DNA of 64,000 nt, taken from positions 19,428 through 83,427 of the forward strand of contig VGHQ01000005.1 of assembly GCA_016868195.1 (NCBI GenBank), written 5' to 3'. How positions within the stretch are numbered: the stretch's first letter is position 1; every line of letters starts with the position of its first letter. Under the pieces are notes generated by a model that was not told where the DNA came from, made no database searches, and saw nothing but the letters and a program-made list of their open reading frames with translations. Of this stretch, positions 36,885 to 44,830 are shown piece by piece. The position numbers and the translations under genes were made by a program. The DNA comes from Betaproteobacteria bacterium. GTDB lineage: Bacteria > Pseudomonadota > Gammaproteobacteria > Burkholderiales > Methylophilaceae.

Positions 36885-37465
36885 TGTGTCTATCAAAGTT
36901 CTTTAATTTAATTGCATTAAAATCCAAAGACCCTGAAGTTACAAACCATACACACGGTGTATTTGTTGAAATAAAAAGTAAAGGTATTTTAATTATTGGG
37001 AAGTCAGGTATTGGCAAAAGTGAGGTAGCACTTGATTTGATCAGTAGAGGTCACAAACTAATTGCTGATGATAGTGTATCTTTTTATAAAAACGATCAAC
37101 ATAAGATTATAGGAAAAGCCCCACCACTTTTAAAAAATCTAATGGAAGTTCGTGGCCTAGGCATTCTCGATATTAAAAAATTGTTTGGTCGTGCAAGTGT
37201 AGCTTCAGAACAAAAACTTTTTTTAGTGATTGAATTGAAAACATTACGAAAAAAACTGAATTATTCAAGACTAGAAATGACTGTAAATACTTTTAGACTT
37301 TTTGATATTAATATCCCTAAAATTGAAATCCCATTAACTCAAACAAGACACATTAGCCTCTTGATTGAAACGGCAGTTAAAAATTACATATTACTCATGA
37401 ATGGGCCTAGCACGATAGGTCACCTGTCTCAGAAACTTAACCTACAATTAAGTTTGGATCATTAA
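36884..37465 (+). CDS. hprK: HPr kinase/phosphorylase, catalytic domain only
   Basis: Only 193 residues against roughly 310-320 in full-length HprK. The catalytic domain is intact: P-loop GKSGIGKS (residues 39-46), GHKLIADD (57-63) and the HprK signature MEVRGLGILD (87-96). The whole N-terminal domain (about 110-130 residues) is absent. The ORF cannot extend upstream because the start overlaps the hpf stop. The expected target is Ser46 of HPr, present in ptsH 1.8 kb on. Alphaproteobacterial HprK proteins are similarly short, so activity is plausible. Rapz, EIIA, HPr and EI follow. Confidence 0.9.
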   Translation: MCLSKFFNLIALKSKDPEVTNHTHGVFVEIKSKGILIIGKSGIGKSEVALDLISRGHKLIADDSVSFYKNDQHKIIGKAPPLLKNLMEVRGLGILDIKKLFGRASVASEQKLFLVIELKTLRKKLNYSRLEMTVNTFRLFDINIPKIEIPLTQTRHISLLIETAVKNYILLMNGPSTIGHLSQKLNLQLSLDH

Positions 37466-37467
37466 TT

Positions 37468-38307
37468 ATGGAAGTCATTATTATTTCAGGACTATCGGGC
37501 TCAGGTAAAAGTATTGCCTTAAATGCTCTCGAAGATAATAACTTCTACTGTATCGATAACTTACCCGTTCCACTTTTATCAAATATTTCACAACATCTAA
37601 ATCATGAGCATCAAGACAAGATTGCAATTAGTGTTGATATTAGAAGTATTGATATTGAAAAATTACCCCTCGTTATAAAAGAAATTGAGTCGTTATCGTT
37701 TAAAACGAAGTTGATTTACCTAGAATCATCCACCGAATCTATCGTAAGACGATTTGGTGAAACAAGACGCAGACATCCCCTTGCAAACGAAAAGCTATCT
37801 CTTTCTGAAACCATAGAAAAAGAAAGGTCTATGCTTGCACCTTTAGCTGAGATTGGTTATAAAATTGATACGAGCAGCATGTCTGTTAATGCATTAAAGA
37901 TAGCATTGAGCGAATTGATTGAGTTAAAAGAAGATCATCTTGCCTTACTATTTAGTTCATTCGGATACAAATTTGGCATCCCACTTGATGCAGATTTTAT
38001 TTTTGATGTGCGCTGTCTTCCGAACCCACACTATGAGACTAATTTAAAAAATTTAACTGGTTTAGATAAGCCTGTTGCAGAATTTTTTCATAGCTATAAT
38101 GAAGTCAATAAAATGTATCAAGATATCAATCACTTTTTAAATGAGTGGCTAGATGCTTTTAAAAAAGATCAAAGGCATTCACTTCATATAGCTATTGGAT
38201 GCACTGGAGGCAAGCATCGCTCAGTTTATATTGCAAATAAATTATTCACTAATTTCAATAATCAAAAATCTCAGGTCATTATTCGCCACAGAGATATTAA
38301 CCATTAA
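37468..38307 (+). CDS. rapZ: RNase adapter protein RapZ
   Basis: P-loop nucleotide-binding protein of 279 residues. In enterobacteria it directs RNase E to the sRNA GlmZ and so controls amino-sugar synthesis; a GlmZ equivalent is not evident here. Walker A is GLSGSGKS (8-15); DVRCLPNPHYE and the C-terminal GCTGGKHRSVYIA are diagnostic. Two bases separate it from hprK. Confidence 0.95.
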   Translation: MEVIIISGLSGSGKSIALNALEDNNFYCIDNLPVPLLSNISQHLNHEHQDKIAISVDIRSIDIEKLPLVIKEIESLSFKTKLIYLESSTESIVRRFGETRRRHPLANEKLSLSETIEKERSMLAPLAEIGYKIDTSSMSVNALKIALSELIELKEDHLALLFSSFGYKFGIPLDADFIFDVRCLPNPHYETNLKNLTGLDKPVAEFFHSYNEVNKMYQDINHFLNEWLDAFKKDQRHSLHIAIGCTGGKHRSVYIANKLFTNFNNQKSQVIIRHRDINH

Positions 38308-38314
38308 GATACTT

Positions 38315-38704
38315 ATGATTGGCATCCTTCTTATTACACATGGCGAACTTGGAAAATCTCTAATTGAATGTGCTACACATGTTCTGGGCGACAGGCCAAA
38401 GCTACTAGATTCTCTTACAATTGAAAATGATTGTGCACACGAAAATATGTATAAGGAAATTTCAGAAAAAATTAATCTATTAGATCAGGGTGATGGCATT
38501 TTGATTCTTACAGATATTTTTGGAGCAACACCTTGTAACATTATTACTAAGATAGTCAAATCTGGCAAAGTCAATGCAATTGCCGGTGTTAATTTGTCAA
38601 TGCTCATTCGAAGCATTAGCTACCGGCATCAGTCCTTTGATGTTCTCATTGCTAAAGCAATTCAAGGCGCTCAGGATGGGATTATTCATATTCAATCTAA
38701 TTAA
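38315..38704 (+). CDS. PTS EIIA component, mannose family
   Basis: A 129-residue EIIA-Man-type protein. The phosphorylated residue is His9 in LLITHGELG. ILTDIFGATPCN and the GVNLSMLIR segment are typical. The start is ATG 38315, eight bases after the rapZ stop; an in-frame upstream start inside rapZ (38195) would add 40 residues and displace the EIIA fold from the N-terminus. No EIIB, EIIC or EIID genes are nearby, so this is likely a regulatory or orphan EIIA. Confidence 0.88.
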   Translation: MIGILLITHGELGKSLIECATHVLGDRPKLLDSLTIENDCAHENMYKEISEKINLLDQGDGILILTDIFGATPCNIITKIVKSGKVNAIAGVNLSMLIRSISYRHQSFDVLIAKAIQGAQDGIIHIQSN

Positions 38705-38706
38705 AC

Positions 38707-38976
38707 ATGCTAGTAACTTCTGTTAAAATTATTAACAAACTAGGTTTACATGCCAGAACCTCCGCAAAACTAACTCAGGTTGCTAATCAATTTAAATCTG
38801 ATATATGGATTGAAAAAAATAATAAAAAAGTCAATGCAAAAAGCATTATGGGTGTAATGATGCTAGCGGCAAGTCAAGGCTCAGATATTACAATTACAAC
38901 TGAAGGCCCTGACGAACAAGATGCTTTGAATTCTATTATTGCTCTTATCAATGATTATTTTGGAGAAGGGGAGTAG
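38707..38976 (+). CDS. ptsH: Phosphocarrier protein HPr
   Basis: An 89-residue PTS carrier. His15 in GLHARTSAK takes phosphate from EI. Ser46 in AKSIMGVMML is the site for HprK. Both are at the canonical positions. It sits between the EIIA-Man and EI genes with gaps of two and six bases. Confidence 0.95.
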   Translation: MLVTSVKIINKLGLHARTSAKLTQVANQFKSDIWIEKNNKKVNAKSIMGVMMLAASQGSDITITTEGPDEQDALNSIIALINDYFGEGE

Positions 38977-38982
38977 TCCTAT

Positions 38983-40716
38983 ATGACTCCTTTTAGTCTT
39001 CACGGGTTTGGTGTTTCGAATGGCATTGCAATAGGCAAGGCACATCTGATATCCAATGCACTCCTTGAAGTCGTTCAATATGACATTGATTTAAAAAATA
39101 TCCCTCATGAAATTAAAAGATTTGAGGACGCTGTTAATACTGTCAGAATTGAACTCAATAAAATAAAATCACAACTTCCTTTAGATGCGCCAGGTGAATT
39201 AGGATCATTTATTAATACACACATAATGATACTTAATGACAAATCTTTATCTGTGTTGCCAAAATCTATTATTGAAAATGAAAAATGTAATGCGGAATGG
39301 GCGATAAAAAAGCAAATGGATAGTGTCGTAAATCAATTCGATCAAATCGAAGATCAATATCTACGAGAAAGAAAGCAAGACGTTATTCAAGTTGTCGAGA
39401 GGGTTATTAAAATACTTTTGGGTCATTCAAACCAAATTGCAGTAAAGAATAAAGAAAAATTAACAATTTTAGTAGCACATGATATTTCGCCGGCAGACGC
39501 TCTTCATTTCAAAAACCATAAATATGCTGCCTTTATTACGGATGGGGGTGGTGTTACTTCTCATACCGCCATCTTGTCAAGAAGTTTAAATATTCCTTCA
39601 ATCGTAGCTCTGCAAAATGCCAGATCTTTAATACGCGACAACGATTTAATTATTGTTGATGGAACAGAAGGTGTTGTGATTGTTAATCCAACTCATGAAA
39701 TTCAAAAACATTATAAGAAAATTCAGTATTCATGGGACAACGAACAAGAAAAACTTCAGCGTATCAAAACAAAAAAATCAATCACTCAAGATGGGGCCAC
39801 AATTCACCTTTTTGCAAATATCGAAGTTCCAAACGATATTATCTCGGTTAATGCTTCCGGAGCGAGTGGTATTGGTTTATTTCGAACAGAATTCTTATTT
39901 ATGAATCGGCAGGATATGCCAGATGAGGAAGAACAATTTCAAGCCTACAAGAAAGTTGCTGAAGCTATGGGTAAAAGACCTGTCACTATTCGTACCTTAG
40001 ATTCAGGTGCTGACAAACAAACAGCTTTGGACAATAAAAAAATAAGTCCTAACCCAGCATTAGGGTTAAGAGCGATCCGATTATGCTTATCTGAGCCTAA
40101 AGTTTTTATGACCCAACTTCGAGCCATTTTAAGAGCATCTCAATTTGGAAATATTAAAATTCTTTTTCCTATGTTAAGTAGCATCAGCGAACTTCGACAA
40201 ACTAAACTTATTCTAGAAAGAGCAAAGGCGAGCTTAAGAAAAGAGAAAATAAAATTTAATGAAAATATTCATATTGGCGGCATGATTGAAATACCAGCTG
40301 CCGCCATCAGTGCAGATATTTTTGCTCAAGAATTAGACTTTTTATCAATCGGCACTAATGATTTAATTCAATATGCACTAGCAATCGATCGCACAGATGA
40401 CGCAGTATCTCATCTATACAATCCACTTCATCCTGCTGTCTTAAAATTAATTGCTCTTACAATAAGGTCAGCACATAAATACAAAAAATCTATCGCTATT
40501 TGTGGTGAAATGGCAGGCGAGCCCAAACTTACTAAATTATTGATTGCTATGGGCGTTGAACAACTCTCTATGCATCCTTCTCATATTCTGAGTGTCAAAC
40601 AACAAGTTTTAACTAGCTCAATCAAAAATATGAAGGCTTCGGTGCTTAAGTTACTTAACCTAAATGAAGTTGATAAAATTGAAACTTTACTAAAAAAGAT
40701 TAATCAATCTATTTAG
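38983..40716 (+). CDS. ptsI: Phosphoenolpyruvate-protein phosphotransferase (EI)
   Basis: Enzyme I of the PTS, 577 residues, passing phosphate from PEP to HPr. The phospho-His is H194 in GGGVTSHTAILSRSL. The PEP-binding barrel shows GIGLFRTEFLFM, the DFLSIGTNDLIQY signature and CGEMAG. There is no GAF domain, so it is a sugar-type EI, not EI-Ntr (ptsP). Confidence 0.96.
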   Translation: MTPFSLHGFGVSNGIAIGKAHLISNALLEVVQYDIDLKNIPHEIKRFEDAVNTVRIELNKIKSQLPLDAPGELGSFINTHIMILNDKSLSVLPKSIIENEKCNAEWAIKKQMDSVVNQFDQIEDQYLRERKQDVIQVVERVIKILLGHSNQIAVKNKEKLTILVAHDISPADALHFKNHKYAAFITDGGGVTSHTAILSRSLNIPSIVALQNARSLIRDNDLIIVDGTEGVVIVNPTHEIQKHYKKIQYSWDNEQEKLQRIKTKKSITQDGATIHLFANIEVPNDIISVNASGASGIGLFRTEFLFMNRQDMPDEEEQFQAYKKVAEAMGKRPVTIRTLDSGADKQTALDNKKISPNPALGLRAIRLCLSEPKVFMTQLRAILRASQFGNIKILFPMLSSISELRQTKLILERAKASLRKEKIKFNENIHIGGMIEIPAAAISADIFAQELDFLSIGTNDLIQYALAIDRTDDAVSHLYNPLHPAVLKLIALTIRSAHKYKKSIAICGEMAGEPKLTKLLIAMGVEQLSMHPSHILSVKQQVLTSSIKNMKASVLKLLNLNEVDKIETLLKKINQSI

Positions 40717-40736
40717 ATCATAACTTTTAAACTATC

Positions 40737-42761
40737 ATGAATAACCCTGTCCTAAATCGCGAAAGCCTTCCACTATTTGATCAAATCAAACCAGAGCATA
40801 TTTCTCCAGCTGTTAAAAGTATTCTCAAAGAAGCTAATACCTTAATTGATTCTCTAAAGGAAATGAGCGTCACTCCTTCATGGATAAACTTTGTAGAACC
40901 GATCGAAATTATAAGTGAGAAAATTTCTAGGGCTTGGGGTCAAATTGAACACCTCAATGCAGTTATAAACTCGGAAAATTTAAGGAAATCTTACAACGAT
41001 AATCTTATAAAATTAACTGAGTTTTATACAAATCTTTCTCAAGATGAATCCCTTTATAAGAAATATCAATCCCTTAAAAATAGCGAAGTATTTAATTCAC
41101 TCACACCATCTCAAAAACGCATCATTGAAAATGTCTTACGCGAATTTAAATTAGGCGGTGCGGAACTTAATGAAAAAGATAAGAAAAAATTTAAAGTTAT
41201 TCAAGAAAAGCTTGCTAAGCTTTCAACTCAATTCGAGGAAAATATTCTAGATGCCACTAATGAATTTTCTATTTTTGTGAATGATCTTGATGAACTAAGA
41301 GGCATTCCTGAAGAAAATATTAAAAAGGCTCTTGCAGAAGCTAAAGAAGACAAAAAAGAGGGCTATAAGTTTACCCTTCACTTCCCATCTTATCTTCCAG
41401 TTATGCAATATGCTGATAATAGAATTTTACGTGAAAAGCTATATCATGCTTATGCTACCCGTGCATCTGAACTTGCATCACCTAAGTTTGATAATACAAA
41501 GCTTATAGAAGAAATACTCGAGCTTCGTTATGAATCGTCAAAACTACTTGGCTTTAAAAATTTCACTGAAATGTCACTTATAACAAAAATGGCAAAATCG
41601 AGTGAAGAAGTTATAGGTTTTCTCATAGATTTAGCAAACAAAGCAAAGCCTTTTGCGCTAAAAGATATGGATGAACTTAAGTCTTTTTCCAAAACCTTAA
41701 ATATTGAAAAATTAGAAGCTTGGGATATTGCTTATATATCTGAAAAACTTCGTCAAGCCAAATATAGCTTCTCAGAAAATGAGGTTAAACAATATTTTCC
41801 TGAACATCGTGTTTTAAAGGGTTTGTTTAAAGTAGTTGAAACAATCTTTAAATTAAAAATTACGAAATCAGATGCTCCTACTTGGCATAATGATGTAAGT
41901 TTTTACTCAATAAAAAATAAAAATGATGAATTGGTAGGTCAATTTTATTTGGATTTGTATGCACGCAACCACAAACGTGGAGGTGCATGGATGGATGAAG
42001 CTATATCTCGATATAAAAATTCTCTGGGGTCATCACACCCAGTAGCTTTTTTAACATGTAATTTTTCTTCTCCGTCTGAAAGTAAAGCGGCTTTATTTTC
42101 TCATGATGATGTAATTACCCTTTTCCATGAATTTGGCCATGGACTACATCATATGTTAACGACTGTCGATGATTACAGCATTTCTGGTATTAAAGGAGTT
42201 GAATGGGATGCCGTTGAATTACCTAGTCAATTTATGGAAAATTTCTGCTGGGAATGGGATGTTATAAAACATATGACCGAACATATTGATAACAAAAATC
42301 CTTTACCTAAAGCTTTATTTGACAAAATGATCCAGGCTAAAAATTTTCAATCAGGCATGCAAACCTTAAGACAAATTGAATTTGCCTTATTCGATATAAG
42401 ATTGCATACTGAATATAGCGATCAAAACAAAATTAACCCTATAAAGCTTCTCGAAACTATTCGTGATGAAATTGCCGTTGTGAGACCACCATCTTGGAAT
42501 CGCTTTCCTAATAGTTTTTCTCATATTTTTGCCGGTGGATATGCGGCCGGCTACTACAGTTATAAATGGGCTGAAGTTTTGGCTTCCGATGCTTTCAGCT
42601 TATTTGAAGAGCAAGGCATCTTATCAAGTCATGCCGGCCAAAAATTTCAAGATGAAGTATTATCAAAAGGTGGATCTAGACCTGCCATGGAGTCCTTTGT
42701 TGCTTTCCGAGGACGTGAACCCTCGGTTGATGCTTTGCTCAGACATAATGGTATGGCTTAA
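40737..42761 (+). CDS. prlC: Oligopeptidase A (M3 family)
   Basis: Cytoplasmic zinc oligopeptidase of 674 residues. The active-site motif HEFGH is in LFHEFGHGLHHML, with the third zinc ligand Glu about 25 residues on in VEWDAVELPSQ. The GYAAGYYSYKWAEVLASDAF segment near the end is typical of PrlC/Dcp proteins. It degrades peptides including cleaved signal peptides. It follows ptsI by 20 bases and precedes xthA by five. Confidence 0.95.
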   Translation: MNNPVLNRESLPLFDQIKPEHISPAVKSILKEANTLIDSLKEMSVTPSWINFVEPIEIISEKISRAWGQIEHLNAVINSENLRKSYNDNLIKLTEFYTNLSQDESLYKKYQSLKNSEVFNSLTPSQKRIIENVLREFKLGGAELNEKDKKKFKVIQEKLAKLSTQFEENILDATNEFSIFVNDLDELRGIPEENIKKALAEAKEDKKEGYKFTLHFPSYLPVMQYADNRILREKLYHAYATRASELASPKFDNTKLIEEILELRYESSKLLGFKNFTEMSLITKMAKSSEEVIGFLIDLANKAKPFALKDMDELKSFSKTLNIEKLEAWDIAYISEKLRQAKYSFSENEVKQYFPEHRVLKGLFKVVETIFKLKITKSDAPTWHNDVSFYSIKNKNDELVGQFYLDLYARNHKRGGAWMDEAISRYKNSLGSSHPVAFLTCNFSSPSESKAALFSHDDVITLFHEFGHGLHHMLTTVDDYSISGIKGVEWDAVELPSQFMENFCWEWDVIKHMTEHIDNKNPLPKALFDKMIQAKNFQSGMQTLRQIEFALFDIRLHTEYSDQNKINPIKLLETIRDEIAVVRPPSWNRFPNSFSHIFAGGYAAGYYSYKWAEVLASDAFSLFEEQGILSSHAGQKFQDEVLSKGGSRPAMESFVAFRGREPSVDALLRHNGMA

Positions 42762-42766
42762 GGTTT

Positions 42767-43540
42767 ATGAAAATCGCAACATGGAACGTAAATTCTCTTA
42801 CAGTAAGATTAAGCCAGGTTGAAGAGTGGATTAAGAGAGCAAAACCTGATCTTCTTTTACTTCAGGAAACAAAACAAGAAAATATTAAATTTCCTCATGA
42901 AGCAATCAATGCCTTAGGTTATAACTCTGTCCACAATGGACAGAAAACCTATAATGGTGTTGCAATCATAAGTAAATATGAGCTTCTTGATATTCAACAT
43001 AATATTCCCGATTTCGAAGATGACCAAAAAAGAATGATTGCCGCAACAGTAAATACAAATCATGGAAAGATCAGAATAGTTTGTGTTTACGTTCCTAATG
43101 GTCAATCTGTCGATTCTGATAAATACTTTTATAAACTTGACTGGTTAAAACATTTCACTTTATGGCTCAAAAATGAAATGTTATCTCATCCAGATATCGT
43201 TATTGCTGGTGACTTTAATATTGCACCTCAAGACATTGATTGCCATGATCCGGAAGTATGGAAAAATAATGTTCTTGTAAGCAAGAAAGAACGGGGGGCA
43301 TTTCAAAAAATCATTGATTTGGGACTTTTAGATAGTTTTAGAGCAATGAATCCGTCTGAAATTCAATATAGCTGGTGGGATTATCGCATGGCTGGCTTTA
43401 AAAGAAATCTTGGCATGCGAATTGATCATATACTCATAAATAAGAATTTAATAAATAAGGTAACAATGTCTGCTATTGATAAAGAACCCAGAAAATCTGA
43501 GCGTCCATCGGATCATACGCCCGTCATGATAGAAATTTAA
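42767..43540 (+). CDS. xthA: Exodeoxyribonuclease III
   Basis: Base-excision-repair AP endonuclease/3' exonuclease, 257 residues. Catalytic motifs are WNVNSLTVR, LLLQETK, VCVYVPNG, AGDFNIAPQDID, the MRIDHIL segment and SDHTPV, all intact. It ends one base from the convergent ntrX stop. Confidence 0.96.
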   Translation: MKIATWNVNSLTVRLSQVEEWIKRAKPDLLLLQETKQENIKFPHEAINALGYNSVHNGQKTYNGVAIISKYELLDIQHNIPDFEDDQKRMIAATVNTNHGKIRIVCVYVPNGQSVDSDKYFYKLDWLKHFTLWLKNEMLSHPDIVIAGDFNIAPQDIDCHDPEVWKNNVLVSKKERGAFQKIIDLGLLDSFRAMNPSEIQYSWWDYRMAGFKRNLGMRIDHILINKNLINKVTMSAIDKEPRKSERPSDHTPVMIEI

Positions 43541-43541
43541 T

Positions 43542-44828
43542 CTACTTTACCTTGATTCCAAGCTGTTTTAGTTTCCTGTAAAGATGAGTTCTTTCAACGC
43601 CAGAAACTTCAGAGAGTTTTGCCATACTTTGATCGTCTTGATTTAAATGATATTTAAAATACATTTTTTCGAAATCATCTCGCGCATCTCTTAATGGCTT
43701 ATTAAAAATATCATCTAAGCCTTGATCTTTATTGTCTTTAGTCTTCTTAGAAGACTTATTTTTATCATGCAATAAATTAAATTGGTCTGAAACGCGCTTA
43801 ACATCATCTGCAGTTATCTTTTCTTGCAAACTGGTTTGCATTAAATTAAATATAAAACTTTCTAACTCTTCTATATCGCCTATCCAATTCATAGCGCGCA
43901 TCGCATTTAATGCAGCAACATCGAAAACTTTATAATCCGACTTATCAGATTTTGTAAGATACATTGTCAAAATTGAAGATGCCAGCTCTGGAATGTCTTC
44001 TTTATGATCATTAATTGAAGGTAACAGCAATGATCCAGGTAATAATTCATTTAAGATCCGCTCATCAAAATCAACTTCATTATCTTGAACAAGGGACCTT
44101 GAAGTAGCACAGATAATTCTTACATCATAATTAGCGGCTTTACTAATTAGTAAATTTAAACCTTTTTGTTGAGGTTTAGTTAAGAGAGAAATTTCATTTA
44201 GAAAGATAGATCCACTCCTATGCTGATCAAGAAGATCAGTAGGTGCATTCGAAATGACCTCAAAGTCTTTAATATCAATCCAAGGTTGATTTTTTGGGTG
44301 AAGATATTGTGCGCAAATTTTGGCACATCCTCCTTTTGGGCCCACAAGAAGGAGTGGTGTTTTTAAGGAAATTATTTTATCAAGCCTTTTTTTAAGATCT
44401 TGTATAACTTGGCTTTTACCAATGTTTAATAAGTTAATCTCTATTCTGGGGAGGTTATTTGCATGCTTGAGTGCTTCATTCACAGTTTTTAAGAGCTTCT
44501 GGAGCGTAATAGGTTTTTCAAGAAAATCAAACGCGCCAATTTTAGTTGCTTCTAGAGCAGTATCAATGGTTCCATGTCCTGACATCATCACTACTGGACT
44601 AGTAAGGAATTTTTCATTTACCCACTCTTTGAGAAGAGTAATGCCATCGCAATCAGGCATCCATATATCTAACAAAATCAAATCAGGTAATTTATGTTTC
44701 TTAAGTTCTCGAGCTTCTGTAGCATTCTCAGCTACAAAAATTTCGAACCCCTCGTCGACAAGAATATCTCTGAGTAACTCCCTTATGCCTAATTCGTCAT
44801 CCACCACCAGAATTTTTTTTACGCTCAT
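43542..44828 (-). CDS. ntrX: NtrX-like response regulator with degenerate AAA+ domain
   Basis: A 428-residue regulator partnered with NtrY. The receiver domain is complete: D10/D11, phospho-acceptor D54 in LLDIWMPD, K105 in LEKPI. The C-terminal Fis-type helix-turn-helix is complete (LSEVSGVERTHLYRKLKQLG). The middle AAA+ domain has decayed: Walker A reads GPKGGCAK (163-170) with the conserved Gly before Lys and the Ser/Thr after it gone, Walker B reads FLNE (Asp to Asn), there is no GAFTGA loop, and the usual GNVREL is GDIEEL. It therefore probably cannot activate sigma-54 and acts as a DNA-binding repressor or sigma-70-type regulator. Confidence 0.88.
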   Translation of the reverse strand: MSVKKILVVDDELGIRELLRDILVDEGFEIFVAENATEARELKKHKLPDLILLDIWMPDCDGITLLKEWVNEKFLTSPVVMMSGHGTIDTALEATKIGAFDFLEKPITLQKLLKTVNEALKHANNLPRIEINLLNIGKSQVIQDLKKRLDKIISLKTPLLLVGPKGGCAKICAQYLHPKNQPWIDIKDFEVISNAPTDLLDQHRSGSIFLNEISLLTKPQQKGLNLLISKAANYDVRIICATSRSLVQDNEVDFDERILNELLPGSLLLPSINDHKEDIPELASSILTMYLTKSDKSDYKVFDVAALNAMRAMNWIGDIEELESFIFNLMQTSLQEKITADDVKRVSDQFNLLHDKNKSSKKTKDNKDQGLDDIFNKPLRDARDDFEKMYFKYHLNQDDQSMAKLSEVSGVERTHLYRKLKQLGIKVK

Positions 44829-44830
44829 GA

